Positions 7,543 through 16,272 of a stretch of 64,000 bases of DNA are shown piece after piece. Source of the DNA: Paeniglutamicibacter kerguelensis (GTDB lineage: Bacteria; Actinomycetota; Actinomycetes; Actinomycetales; Micrococcaceae); NCBI RefSeq assembly GCF_017876535.1, contig NZ_JAGIOF010000001.1, positions 2,976,001 to 3,040,000 on the forward strand. Direction: 5' to 3'. Position numbers and translations under genes: made by a program. Below the pieces are notes generated by a model. That model was not told where the DNA came from, made no database searches, and worked only from the letters and a program-made list of their open reading frames with translations. Numbering within the stretch: the first letter of the stretch is position 1; every line of letters starts with the position of its first letter.

Positions 7543-9195
7543 CTATTGGTTTCCGTTAAGCCTGTACCAGAGCATGGCAACGTGCAGGGAGGTGCGCGAC
7601 TCGGCATCCTCGAGGCTGACCCCCAGCCTGTCCTCGAGTTTTTCCAGCCGGGCGTACAGCGCGGGCCGGCTGAGGAACCCGGTGCGGGCCAGCGCCGACT
7701 TGTTGCCCCCGTGCTTGAGGTAGAGCTCAAGCAGTTCCAGGGCCGCGGCGTCCGGCGGATCAAGGATCCCCGCCAGCTCCGCCTCCGCGAAGGACTTCAC
7801 GCGGACGTCGCCCTGCATCAGCGCCAGCAGGCCGTGCAGCCGCACATCGGTGAAACGGTAGAAGGGGCGGGCCTTGGTGTCGAAGGTCGCGACGATCTCG
7901 GCGACCTGGGCGGCCTCGTCCAACCCGCGCGCTGCGTCCTTGACGCTTCCCCGCCCGTGCCCGACGCCCACCGACCAGTCGATGCCGGCCTGCCCCCGGG
8001 ACAGCTGCCGGAAGATGCGCTCGAGCAGCGGCTCCTCGAGCTGCTTGGCGCTCACGCCCAGCACCATGCCGATCTGCCCCGACTGCAGGCTGGCACTGAG
8101 CGCCGTGGCCCTGGAGGAGTCCAGCACGGCGAGCAGCGCCTCCAGCAGTTCGCGTTCGCGCAGCTGCAAACCGGTGGGGGTTTGCCCGCTGTGCATATCC
8201 AGGCGCAGGACCACCGGGACGTAGTGCGCCACGTCCGCCAGCCCCAGGGCCATGGACCGCACGAGCACCTCGTCCGCGCTCAGCGAGTGCGCCTGGCGAA
8301 GTTCGTGCAACAGGCCGGCCCGCGCCTGGTGCAGCAATTCCTTCTGGTCCCGGCCGGCCAGACGGGCAATGGAAAGGGTCTGGCCGGCGCGTTCCAGCAC
8401 CATGGCCGCGTCATCGTCGTCCGCAAGATCGCCCGGCACCACCAGCCTGCCCCAGCGTTGCCCGCGCACCCCCACGGGTGTCTGCAACCAGCTTTCCTCC
8501 CCCGCCCCGCGGCCCGTGGATTCCAGGTAGCCGACCCGGCGGGAACGCTCGGCCCAACGGGCCAGCAATTCCGCCCGGTCAGTATCCGAGGCATCGAAGG
8601 CCAACACCAGGTGTGCCACGTCCTCGAGCACCACCGGCGCCCCGATCAATCTTGCAGTCCGCGAGACGATCTCATCCTCGTCCGCGTTCTCCAGGCTCAA
8701 CGCGGTGAACACCTCGTGGATGGTGCGCGAGCGTTCAAGCGCTGCGAGCTGGTCGGATACCAGCATGCGGTGGACCACCTCGGTGATTTCCACGAACCTG
8801 ACCCGCCGGTGCAGCAGCGCGACGGGAAAGTCCATAAGGCTTGCGGCCTCGCGCAGTGCGGAGATGGTGGCATCCACGTTCCGGCTTACGCCCGGCACCA
8901 GTTCCACCAGGATTCCCACGGCGCCGGCGACCCGGACCTGGTGGAGGAAATCCCCCACGCCGGCTCCTCCTTCACCGAAGGCCATGCCCGTGGTGAGCAC
9001 CAGCTCCCCGCCGGTCAGCAGCTCGGCGAGGTCCGGGGTTTCGGTCACGTGGACCCAGCGCACCGGGGTGCCCAACAGCTCGAACCCGCTGAGCACCTCC
9101 GGGTCCCCCCGCCGCACCACGGACAATTCCATGATGCGGGCAATGCTCAGGACTGCCGGGACCCCCGGTGCTTCAACGCTTGAGACATGGTTCAC
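7543..9195 (-). CDS. PucR-family transcriptional regulator
   Basis: Full-length PucR-type regulator of about 550 residues from the GTG at 9195. The frame is open up to an ATG at 9294 and the start is not certain, because no strong ribosome site is visible. The N-terminal domain (about 1-130) carries LAELLTGGELVLTTGMAF, the middle is a GGDEF-like/CdaR region, and the C-terminus has the HTH_30 helix-turn-helix 'LELYLKHGGNKSALARTGF' with LSRPALYARLEKLEDRLG. It is divergent from the dehydrogenase-aminotransferase operon at 9329 and upstream of the C26 hydrolase, so it probably controls both in response to an amine or amino-acid intermediate. Confidence 0.88.
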   Translation of the reverse strand: MNHVSSVEAPGVPAVLSIARIMELSVVRRGDPEVLSGFELLGTPVRWVHVTETPDLAELLTGGELVLTTGMAFGEGGAGVGDFLHQVRVAGAVGILVELVPGVSRNVDATISALREAASLMDFPVALLHRRVRFVEITEVVHRMLVSDQLAALERSRTIHEVFTALSLENADEDEIVSRTARLIGAPVVLEDVAHLVLAFDASDTDRAELLARWAERSRRVGYLESTGRGAGEESWLQTPVGVRGQRWGRLVVPGDLADDDDAAMVLERAGQTLSIARLAGRDQKELLHQARAGLLHELRQAHSLSADEVLVRSMALGLADVAHYVPVVLRLDMHSGQTPTGLQLRERELLEALLAVLDSSRATALSASLQSGQIGMVLGVSAKQLEEPLLERIFRQLSRGQAGIDWSVGVGHGRGSVKDAARGLDEAAQVAEIVATFDTKARPFYRFTDVRLHGLLALMQGDVRVKSFAEAELAGILDPPDAAALELLELYLKHGGNKSALARTGFLSRPALYARLEKLEDRLGVSLEDAESRTSLHVAMLWYRLNGNQ

Positions 9196-9328
9196 AGAAC
9201 ACAGTGTATTGCCGTGGGCAAAAGAACTTACACATTGCCAATGTCGCCGGCGTGACCCAGTCGACACAATTGAACCAGGAACACCGTGAAACAACGTTTC
9301 ACCACCATGTCTTGAAAGGACAACCCAC

Positions 9329-10822
9329 GTGCAGACTCTCGCTCACTGGTCCAACGGCGCCACCCTCGAAGCCCCGGCCGATTCCCGCTACGCCGATGTC
9401 ATGAACCCCGCCACCGGCGAGGTCAGCTCCCGCGTTGCACTGGCCAGTGCCGAAACCACCGCCGAGGTCATCGCCGCAGCCCACGCCGCATTCCCGGGAT
9501 GGCGCGACACCTCGCTGACCCGCCGCGCACAGATCCTGTTCAACTACCGCGAACTGCTCAACAAGCGCAAGGGCGAGCTCGCCGCGATCATCACCGCCGA
9601 ACACGGCAAGGTGCTTGACGACGCGATGGGCGAAATCGCCCGCGGCCTCGAGGTCGTCGAGTACGCCTGCGGCATCCCGCACTTGGTCAAGGGCGGCTAC
9701 ACGGAGAACGCCTCCACCAAGATCGACGTCCACTCGATCCGCCAGCCGCTCGGCGTCTCCGCCATCATCTCCCCGTTCAACTTCCCGGCCATGGTGCCGA
9801 TGTGGTTCTTCCCGATCGCCATCGCCGCCGGCAACTCCGTTGTCCTGAAGCCCAGCGAAAAGGACCCGACCGCCGCACAGTGGATGGCGGAACTTTGGAA
9901 GGAAGCCGGCCTTCCGGACGGCGTCTTCAACGTGGTGCACGGCGACAAGGAATCGGTCGACACCCTGTTGACCGACCCGCGCGTCTCCTCCGTCTCCTTC
10001 GTGGGCTCGACCCCGATCGCCCAGTACGTCTACGCCACCGGCACCGCCCACGGCAAGCGCGTCCAGGCCCTCGGCGGCGCCAAGAACCACATGCTGGTCC
10101 TCCCGGATGCGGACCTGGACCTGGCCGCCGACGCCGCCGTCAACGCCGGCTTCGGCGCCGCGGGCGAACGCTGCATGGCCATCTCCGCCATCGTCGCCAT
10201 CGACTCGATCGCCGACGAACTGGTCGAGAAGATCGCCGAGCGCACCCGCACCCTGCGCGTCGGCGACGGAACCCGCGGCTGCGACATGGGCCCGCTGGTC
10301 ACCGCCGCACACCGCGACAAGGTTGCAGGCTACATCGACGCCGGCGAAGCCGCAGGCGCCACCATGGTGCTCGACGGCCGCCAGGTTTCCCCGGATGCCG
10401 ACGGCGAGGGCTTCTTCCTGAACCCGACCCTCTTCGACAACGTCACCACCGACATGTCGATCTACACCGACGAGATCTTCGGCCCGGTCCTCTCCGTGGT
10501 CCGCGTCGAGTCCTTCGACGAGGGCATCGAGACCATCAACTCCAACCCGTACGGCAACGGCACCGCGATCTTCACCAACGACGGCGGCGCCGCTCGCCGC
10601 TTCGAGAACGAGATCCAGGTCGGCATGGTCGGCATCAACGTGCCGATCCCGGTGCCGATGGCCTACTACTCCTTCGGCGGCTGGAAGAACTCGCTCTTCG
10701 GCGACACCCACGCCTACGGCGCCGAGGGCATCCAGTTCTTCACCCGCGGCAAGGTTGTCACCTCCCGCTGGCTCGACCCGAGCCACGGCGGCCTGAACCT
10801 CGGCTTCCCGCAGAACGCCTAG
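9329..10822 (+). CDS. mmsA: CoA-acylating (methyl)malonate-semialdehyde dehydrogenase
   Basis: 497 residues from a GTG at 9329 with AAAGGA upstream. It is an aldehyde-dehydrogenase fold with catalytic Cys282 in GERCMAI. At the position where most aldehyde dehydrogenases carry the general-base Glu, this protein has Asn in GGAKNH (about 250-254), the signature of the CoA-acylating methylmalonate-semialdehyde subfamily (MmsA/IolA). These enzymes convert malonate or methylmalonate semialdehyde plus CoA and NAD to acetyl- or propionyl-CoA and CO2. Placed directly before an aminotransferase, the natural reading is beta-alanine or beta-aminoisobutyrate breakdown, the last steps of reductive pyrimidine catabolism. 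Confidence 0.88.
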   Translation: MQTLAHWSNGATLEAPADSRYADVMNPATGEVSSRVALASAETTAEVIAAAHAAFPGWRDTSLTRRAQILFNYRELLNKRKGELAAIITAEHGKVLDDAMGEIARGLEVVEYACGIPHLVKGGYTENASTKIDVHSIRQPLGVSAIISPFNFPAMVPMWFFPIAIAAGNSVVLKPSEKDPTAAQWMAELWKEAGLPDGVFNVVHGDKESVDTLLTDPRVSSVSFVGSTPIAQYVYATGTAHGKRVQALGGAKNHMLVLPDADLDLAADAAVNAGFGAAGERCMAISAIVAIDSIADELVEKIAERTRTLRVGDGTRGCDMGPLVTAAHRDKVAGYIDAGEAAGATMVLDGRQVSPDADGEGFFLNPTLFDNVTTDMSIYTDEIFGPVLSVVRVESFDEGIETINSNPYGNGTAIFTNDGGAARRFENEIQVGMVGINVPIPVPMAYYSFGGWKNSLFGDTHAYGAEGIQFFTRGKVVTSRWLDPSHGGLNLGFPQNA

Positions 10823-10855
10823 GCTCAAAGAACCGTCAGAAAGGGCATTCCCATC

Positions 10856-12229
10856 ATGAGCATCGATGTGAGCACCGAAACCATCACCGCCGAGCAGATC
10901 GCAGCCGGCGCGCGCGCCCACGAGCTGGACCGCGCACACGTCTTCCACTCCTGGCAGGCGCAGGGTCCGTTCGACCCGATGGCCATCGTCAAGACCGAGG
11001 GCTCCTGGGTCTGGGACGGGGCGGGCAACAAGCTGCTCGACTTCTCCTCGCAGCTGGTCAACACCAACATCGGCCACCAGCACCCGAAGGTCGTCGCGGC
11101 GATCCAGGAGCAGGCGGCACAGATCTGCACCATCGCCCCGCAGTACGTCAACGACGCACGCTCGGAAGCCGCACGCCTGATCGCCGAGCTGACCCCCGGC
11201 GACCTGAACCGCATCTTCTTCACCAACGGCGGCGCCGACGCCAACGAGCACGCGATCCGAATGGCCCGCCTGCACACCGGCAAGAACAAGGTCCTGGCCG
11301 CGTACCGCAGCTACCACGGCGGCACGCACCTGGCCGTGAACGTCACCGGAGACCCGCGCCGCGTCGCCTCCGACAACGCCACCGACGGCGTCGTGCACTT
11401 CTTCCCGGCCTACCCGTACCGCTCCTACTTCCACTCCACCACGGAGGCCGAAGAGACCGAGCGCGCACTGCGCCACCTGGAAGACACCATCATCCTGGAG
11501 GGCCCGAGCAGCATCGGCGCCCTGGTCTTGGAGTCGATCCCGGGCAGCGCCGGCATCTACGTGCCGCCGGCGGGCTACATGGAGGGCGTGCGCGAGCTGA
11601 CCACCAAGTACGGCATCGTCTTCATCGCCGACGAGGTCATGGCCGGCTTCGGCCGCGCCGGAAAGTGGTTCTCCGTGAACCACTGGAACGTGACCCCGGA
11701 CCTGCTCACCTTCGCCAAGGGCGTGAACTCCGGTTACGTTCCGCTCGGCGGCGTGGCCATCTCCGATGCCATCTTCGAGACCTTCCGCGACCGCGTCTAC
11801 CCGGGCGGCCTGACGTACTCCGGCCACCCGCTGGCATCCGCCGCGGCCGTTGCGACGATCAACGCCATGAAGGAAGAGGGCATGGTGGAGAACGCCGCCC
11901 GCATCGGCGAGGACATCATCGGTCCGGCCCTGGCCGAGATCAAGGCCAAGCACCCTTCCGTGGGCGACGTCCGCGGAACCGGTTGCTTCTGGGCCGTCGA
12001 GCTGGTCGCCAACTGCGAGACCCGCGAGCCGCTGGCACCCTACGGCGGATCCTCGCCGGCCATGGCAGCCGTGACCGGTGCGTTGAAGAAGGCCGGCATG
12101 TTGCCGTTCGTGAACTTCAACCGCATCCACGTGGTTCCGCCGCTGAACATCAGCGACGAGGACCTGCGCGCAGGTTTGGCCATGCTTGACGAGGCCTTGT
12201 CGGTGGCCGACGCCTTCGTCGAAGCCTAA
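10856..12229 (+). CDS. Class III PLP-dependent aminotransferase (beta-alanine/taurine:pyruvate type)
   Basis: 457 residues. The PLP lysine is K288 in LTFAKGVNSG, the PLP-pyridine Asp is D259 in FIADEVMAGFGR, and FTNGGADANEHAIRMAR (about 122-138) is the class III phosphate-binding region. It follows mmsA by 33 bases with an AAAGGG site, so it is in one operon. Within the family it most resembles omega-amino-acid or taurine:pyruvate transaminases, which turn beta-alanine-like substrates into semialdehydes for the neighbouring dehydrogenase. No dihydropyrimidinase or ureidopropionase is in the window, so the upstream steps would be elsewhere. Confidence 0.87.
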   Translation: MSIDVSTETITAEQIAAGARAHELDRAHVFHSWQAQGPFDPMAIVKTEGSWVWDGAGNKLLDFSSQLVNTNIGHQHPKVVAAIQEQAAQICTIAPQYVNDARSEAARLIAELTPGDLNRIFFTNGGADANEHAIRMARLHTGKNKVLAAYRSYHGGTHLAVNVTGDPRRVASDNATDGVVHFFPAYPYRSYFHSTTEAEETERALRHLEDTIILEGPSSIGALVLESIPGSAGIYVPPAGYMEGVRELTTKYGIVFIADEVMAGFGRAGKWFSVNHWNVTPDLLTFAKGVNSGYVPLGGVAISDAIFETFRDRVYPGGLTYSGHPLASAAAVATINAMKEEGMVENAARIGEDIIGPALAEIKAKHPSVGDVRGTGCFWAVELVANCETREPLAPYGGSSPAMAAVTGALKKAGMLPFVNFNRIHVVPPLNISDEDLRAGLAMLDEALSVADAFVEA

Positions 12230-12245
12230 GCAGCGCTGGAGTAAA

Positions 12246-12290
12246 CGGCTGGCCTGGTGCCCGGGACTTTCCCGGGCACCAGGCCAGCCG
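12246..12290 (+). terminator. Strong rho-independent terminator after the aminotransferase
   Basis: 21-bp perfect arms (12246-12266 and 12270-12290) around a 3-base loop, 16 bases after the aminotransferase stop and followed by TCGTTTG. It ends the mmsA-aminotransferase transcript. Confidence 0.85.
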
Positions 12291-12395
12291 TCGTTTGCGC
12301 TGTCGACCGGGCGGCCGTTCCCGGCTCCGCGCCGTCTCGCCCGTGCCACGTGTCACCGTTGATGGCTCTCGCGTTTCGGACCTAGGGTATTGCCC

Positions 12396-12836
12396 ATGCG
12401 TCTGACAAAAATACACCTCACCACCGGATTCCTGGCCTTGTTTGCCCTTGGCCTGGCAGGATGTTCGACCCCGGCACCTACCCCTGACCCGGTTCGCGGC
12501 CAAGCATGGTTTGATGCCGTCTTGGACGACGAATACAAGGACGATGACAGCGTGTCCTCCGGAGGCGGAACCACTGGCGCCACCATCACCATCACCGACG
12601 TGAAGGCGGGGTGGTACGCCTTCGACAGGGCATGCCAGGGAACCACGGAGGCAACGTTCACCATCAGCCACTCGGAAGAAACGTTGGGCGAAGGACAGGG
12701 TGGTTGCGATGGGTCTGGATTCGTCACCTCGACGGTGGAACTCCCCGCAGGCGAGATATCGGTGACCGCCACCAGTGACGACCCTTCCACCTGGTGGGCG
12801 GCCCGTCTGCGCCACACCGCAGCCCCGACGCCGTAG
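12396..12836 (+). CDS. Small secreted lipoprotein of unknown function
   Basis: 146 residues with a type II signal peptide: a basic start (MRLTKIH), a hydrophobic stretch and the lipobox LAGC with the lipidated Cys at 23. The mature part has a Thr/Gly-rich segment (GGGTTGATITITD) and three Cys besides the lipobox one or two, with a beta-rich composition, but no family I recognise. There is no ribosome site. TAGGGT at 12383-12388 sits seven bases before the ATG, so the message is probably leaderless. It is monocistronic between a terminator and another leaderless gene. Confidence 0.7.
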   Translation: MRLTKIHLTTGFLALFALGLAGCSTPAPTPDPVRGQAWFDAVLDDEYKDDDSVSSGGGTTGATITITDVKAGWYAFDRACQGTTEATFTISHSEETLGEGQGGCDGSGFVTSTVELPAGEISVTATSDDPSTWWAARLRHTAAPTP

Positions 12837-12969
12837 CACTGTCCCGATCGGGGAGGGAGCGAACACTCGTTCGGAGCGTGCCGAATAAGAACCCGGATCT
12901 AGTGAACGGGCGAGAGCATACGCCTAAAGGTGCATGTGGAAGCGGTATTTGTGTGTCTAGTATGGGCAG

Positions 12970-13440
12970 ATGTACCTACCCATCGATTTCCTGACACCGC
13001 TGCTCTACGTGGCAGGCGCCGTCATTTGCGCTGTTTTCGCAATCCCGCTGGGTATCAGCGCACTGGTGCGATGGAAGAAGTTCCGCGCCGATGCCGACGG
13101 TTTGCAGACCTATGCACGCCGCAAGGACCTGCGGGTCCAGTCCGGCGTGGCAATCTTCTGCTTGGTCCTGGTGCTTGCCGCCTCGATCACCGCCGCCGTG
13201 GGCTGGAACGAATCGACCCGGAATCTCGGCACCAATGTGGAAGCACGCTACGACGTTAGCGACGTGACGATGACCAGCTGGAACGGCACGTGGGCCGTTG
13301 TTGATTTGGTCGACGGCAGGGGCCGCCCCGCAAGCGGCATAGAAGTGCTCGTTGGTCCGGAGCACGAACCCGAGCTCTTGGACCCCGCCATTGAGACGGG
13401 CCCCGCGGACGACGCCGAGCCCGTGCTGGAGCTCCGTTAG
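12970..13440 (+). CDS. Small membrane protein of unknown function
   Basis: 156 residues with two hydrophobic helices (about 8-30 and 58-80) separated by a basic loop rich in Arg and Lys (WKKFRADADGLQTYARRKD), then a soluble extracytoplasmic C-terminus of about 75 residues that is acidic at its end. TAGTAT lies at 12958-12963, six bases before the ATG, and no Shine-Dalgarno is present, so it is probably leaderless. It converges on the MFS gene with a 4-base overlap at the stop codons. No family is recognised. Confidence 0.65.
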   Translation: MYLPIDFLTPLLYVAGAVICAVFAIPLGISALVRWKKFRADADGLQTYARRKDLRVQSGVAIFCLVLVLAASITAAVGWNESTRNLGTNVEARYDVSDVTMTSWNGTWAVVDLVDGRGRPASGIEVLVGPEHEPELLDPAIETGPADDAEPVLELR

Positions 13441-14678
13441 GCCCGGGACGTCCGGGAAAATTTCACTGCCGCAGCAGCGAGAAGCAAGCAACCGCCAGCA
13501 ACGACAGAAACAAAAACCCATGCCGCCACGGTAATGCCGAGGCTCCCCGTCAACGCGCCGAGACCCACGACCGGAGCGGCACTGCCGAGATACGTCACCA
13601 CGTAGACGGAGCTGAACACCCTGGCACTTTCCTGCGCCGGCAAGCTCACCGACAGGCGGTGGAAGGCGGATTGGAATGCAATGCCTTGCCCGATTCCTGC
13701 ACCCAGCATGGCCAAACAAAGCATCCACAACAGCTCCGATTCGGCGGAAACAACGATCAGCACCGACGACACCGCCATGACGACGAGCGCGCCGGGCAAC
13801 GACGAGCCGCGAGCAGGTGCCACCAGCTGGATTCCGGCGGAGCCCAGCAACACCAAGGAAGCCAGCGTCCCCGTGCCTACGGCAGAATGCACACCCGTTG
13901 CCTGGGCAAAGTACCCGGGGCCAAGCGACAAGCAAAAGCCAAAGAGCGCAAAGCTGAGGAACCCGACGAGCGACGTCACCCAGAATTGGGAGCGAACCGT
14001 CTCGCTGAGCCGTGGTTTTTGCGGTTTCAGCACGGCGTATTCGCCAGGCGTCGGCGCGATGGCCGGGCGTGCGCGGACCATGCACAGGGGAACGAGCATG
14101 GCTGCCATGAGCAGCGCATGGACGATGAAGGGAGTCCGTGTGGGCTCGCCGTAGGCTGCAAGGAATCCACCCACAATCGGACCCAGCGCCACGCCGCCGG
14201 TCGACGCCAGCAGCGTGAAGCGGCTGGCCCAGCGCGGGTGCTTGGGCAGCAGTTCCCGAAGGGCGGCACCGCTTGCACCGATGGCCATGGCCACGGCCGC
14301 TCCTTGAAGCGAACGGCCAATCATCAGCGCGCCCAACCCGTCAGCCGTTGCAAAGACGACTTCACCGCCCAATCCCACGACCACGGCAAGCACCAATGCC
14401 GCGCGTCGGCCAAGGTGGTCCGACCAGTGGCCGTACAGCACCAGACCAAGGATCAGGGCGAGGACGTAGGAGGAAAATGTAAGCGTCACCGCAAAGGGCC
14501 CCAGCCCCAAGCGTGACTGCAACAACGGATAGAGCGGTGTTGCCAGGTTGGCTCCCACCAACAACAACGCCGTGGTAAAGATTGTCAGAACCAGCCGTGC
14601 CGGAATGCTCGCATTCCATCCGCGGATGCCGGGAACGTCAGCATGCGGACGCATGGCAAGTTCACTGAATACCGTCAT
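13437..14678 (-). CDS. Major facilitator superfamily exporter
   Basis: 413 residues from the ATG at 14678, chosen because AGGAG lies seven bases upstream; longer starts lack one. Twelve membrane segments are visible. The loop between helices 2 and 3 reads YGHWSDHLGRRAAL, the MFS motif A region (G-x-x-x-D-x-x-G-R-R), indicating a drug:H+ antiporter-like DHA1 transporter. It is divergent from an Lrp/AsnC regulator across a palindromic spacer, so the substrate may be an amino acid or analogue sensed by that regulator. Confidence 0.85.
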   Translation of the reverse strand: MTVFSELAMRPHADVPGIRGWNASIPARLVLTIFTTALLLVGANLATPLYPLLQSRLGLGPFAVTLTFSSYVLALILGLVLYGHWSDHLGRRAALVLAVVVGLGGEVVFATADGLGALMIGRSLQGAAVAMAIGASGAALRELLPKHPRWASRFTLLASTGGVALGPIVGGFLAAYGEPTRTPFIVHALLMAAMLVPLCMVRARPAIAPTPGEYAVLKPQKPRLSETVRSQFWVTSLVGFLSFALFGFCLSLGPGYFAQATGVHSAVGTGTLASLVLLGSAGIQLVAPARGSSLPGALVVMAVSSVLIVVSAESELLWMLCLAMLGAGIGQGIAFQSAFHRLSVSLPAQESARVFSSVYVVTYLGSAAPVVGLGALTGSLGITVAAWVFVSVVAGGCLLLAAAAVKFSRTSRA

Positions 14679-14776
14679 TGCGCATCTCCTGGATTCTTGG
14701 CTCGCGCACCACGCGCCGAGGATCGCCCAACGCACTGTCACAGAGATTCTGGCAGTAGTTGATGCCTATAATTCAA

Positions 14777-14807
14777 CTAATCGGCAATCACTGATCATGA
14801 TGATTAG
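14777..14807. promoter_or_regulatory. Nested inverted repeats between MFS and Lrp genes (candidate operator)
   Basis: CTAATC (14777-14782) is mirrored by GATTAG (14802-14807); AATCA (14786-14790) by TGATT (14801-14805); TGATCA (14792-14797) is a palindrome inside. The stretch is much more AT-rich than its surroundings. Just upstream, TATAAT at 14767-14772 is a consensus -10. It is a plausible Lrp-family binding region controlling both divergent genes. Confidence 0.4.
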
Positions 14808-14841
14808 ATTTGGTGCTTGAACAAGCAAGATGGGATGCAGC

Positions 14842-15318
14842 ATGAGCGTACTTGATGAGATCGAGGTCGGGATCCTGCTTCACTTGCTGGAAGACCCCCG
14901 AACCCAAATCGGTGATATCGCAGACTCCCTGGGGGTGGCTCGAAATACCGTTTCCTCACGCATGCGTCGTCTCGAGAGCCGCAATGTGCTTCGATCCGGA
15001 GGGCGTGACGTGGACCTGAGCGCCTTGGGGTTCGATGTTCTGGGCTTCATCACCTTGGAAGTGGCGCACCGCGAACTTGACCCGGTACTCACGGCACTGC
15101 GGTCCTTGGATCGCGTGTTGGAAGTCCATGAAATCTCGGGACGCGGCGATGTGTGGTGCCGCGTCGTGGCCCAAGACACCAAGGATCTGCACCGCACCCT
15201 GCGCTCGATTCTGCGCATCCGCGGTGTGCTGCGCACCGAGACGTCACTGGCACTCAAGGAACACCTCCCCTACCGGATTCAACCGCTGCTCCAAGGCCTG
15301 GTCAAGCCTGCGCGATGA
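14842..15318 (+). CDS. Lrp/AsnC-family transcriptional regulator
   Basis: 158 residues from the ATG at 14842; an in-frame ATG at 14830 would add four. The N-terminal winged helix-turn-helix reads ILLHLLEDPRTQIGDIADSLGVARNTVSSRMRRLE and is followed by a RAM-like ligand-binding domain (about 65-150) ending in TSLALKEHLPYR. Lrp regulators bind amino acids and control their transport or catabolism. Divergent placement next to the MFS exporter suggests it regulates that gene and itself. About 285 bases downstream up to 15603 hold no gene I can support. Confidence 0.85.
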   Translation: MSVLDEIEVGILLHLLEDPRTQIGDIADSLGVARNTVSSRMRRLESRNVLRSGGRDVDLSALGFDVLGFITLEVAHRELDPVLTALRSLDRVLEVHEISGRGDVWCRVVAQDTKDLHRTLRSILRIRGVLRTETSLALKEHLPYRIQPLLQGLVKPAR

Positions 15319-15603
15319 CCCGACGCAGCGTTCGCATGGACCGGCATATCCAGTTGGCCTGTTGCAAGCGCCGGTTCCGGAACTCGGACGGATAGACGCC
15401 TGTGGCCACGCCGTCGCTTTTCTCTGGCCCTCGGAGAAGCAACCGCCAGAGGCGACATCTGGGGCCCTCTGCGCAGCACCTACGGATAGTACCTGCGGAT
15501 GGGGAATGCATGGGCAGTCTCCTCCCTGGGACTTAGTTCGGCATCCGGAATATGATCCCCGCGTCCGATGTGCCCGGTGCCCCGGCATTTCTAGGCTGGA
15601 AGC

Positions 15604-16197
15604 ATGACAAGTACCGCTCTGCTCTCCCCTGTGGCATCCAACCGACTCAAAATGCTCGGGTTGGTATCCACAACAATATTGGCGGGCCTCGCCATGACCG
15701 GCTGTTCGGCCCTGGGCATCGAATCGAAGTACGACAAGACCTCCACCCACGAATTCGCCACCGGCACCGAAGGCAAGGAAAAGGACGTCGTCCCCGCCTG
15801 GGTTCCGGATCAGGCAACGGAGTTGAAGGAAATCCAGCGGACCACGGGCAACGAACGCATCCTGCGCATGAAATATGCCGGCGCGTTGCCCGATTCCTGC
15901 ATCGCACTGGACAGCGCCGGAAAGCCGACTGCCGAGGAACTTGCCTCTGGCTTGAAAACCGAGCAGGGCGTCAAGCCCGATGACATCGCCGACGTCGTGG
16001 CCAAGCAATACCAAACACCGTTGTTGAGCGCGGAATGGTGGCCAACAGGCAAGGAAAACCAGAGCACCCACCTATGCGGCAAATGGTGGGTTTCCCAGGA
16101 ATCTGGAGTTCTCTACGCTTTCTCTCCCGAACAGCAGAGAATTGCCGAGCCGGTTCTGGCGGAGCAGGCAGCGAAACAGCGTGCGGAAGTGAAGTAG
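15604..16197 (+). CDS. Secreted lipoprotein of unknown function
   Basis: 197 residues. A signal peptide with hydrophobic core (about 17-33) ends in the lipobox MTGC, with the lipidated Cys at 34. The mature protein has a Trp-rich middle (EWWPTGKENQ ... CGKWWVSQESG, with a second Cys pair at about 100 and 159) and an Ala/Gln-rich C-terminus. No domain is recognised. TAGGCT at 15592-15597 is six bases before the ATG and no ribosome site is present, so it is probably leaderless. Confidence 0.7.
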   Translation: MTSTALLSPVASNRLKMLGLVSTTILAGLAMTGCSALGIESKYDKTSTHEFATGTEGKEKDVVPAWVPDQATELKEIQRTTGNERILRMKYAGALPDSCIALDSAGKPTAEELASGLKTEQGVKPDDIADVVAKQYQTPLLSAEWWPTGKENQSTHLCGKWWVSQESGVLYAFSPEQQRIAEPVLAEQAAKQRAEVK

Positions 16198-16201
16198 CAA
16201 A

Positions 16202-16249
16202 GGCGTTGCCTTCGGTGTCGCAAAAGAAAACGACGGTGAAGACAACGCC
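16202..16249. terminator. Imperfect bidirectional hairpin between convergent genes
   Basis: 16202-16220 pairs with 16231-16249 (about 14 of 19 positions) around an A-rich loop, in the 75-base gap between the convergent lipoprotein and aldehyde dehydrogenase genes. No long T-run is visible, so efficiency is uncertain. Confidence 0.35.
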
Positions 16250-16272
16250 CTTGTCGGCATGAAGCGGGGCAA

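Noticed and set aside
6985..9183. A 732-codon plus-strand frame opposite the C26 hydrolase and PucR genes
   Set aside because: Rich in Gln/His/Pro/Arg typical of antisense frames and crosses two genes with clear motifs on the other strand.
9299..12349. A 1016-codon open frame on the minus strand opposite mmsA and the aminotransferase
   Set aside because: It is an antisense shadow of two clear enzymes; its composition (runs of Gly, Ala, Asp, Val, His) reflects the GC-rich complement and no motif is present.
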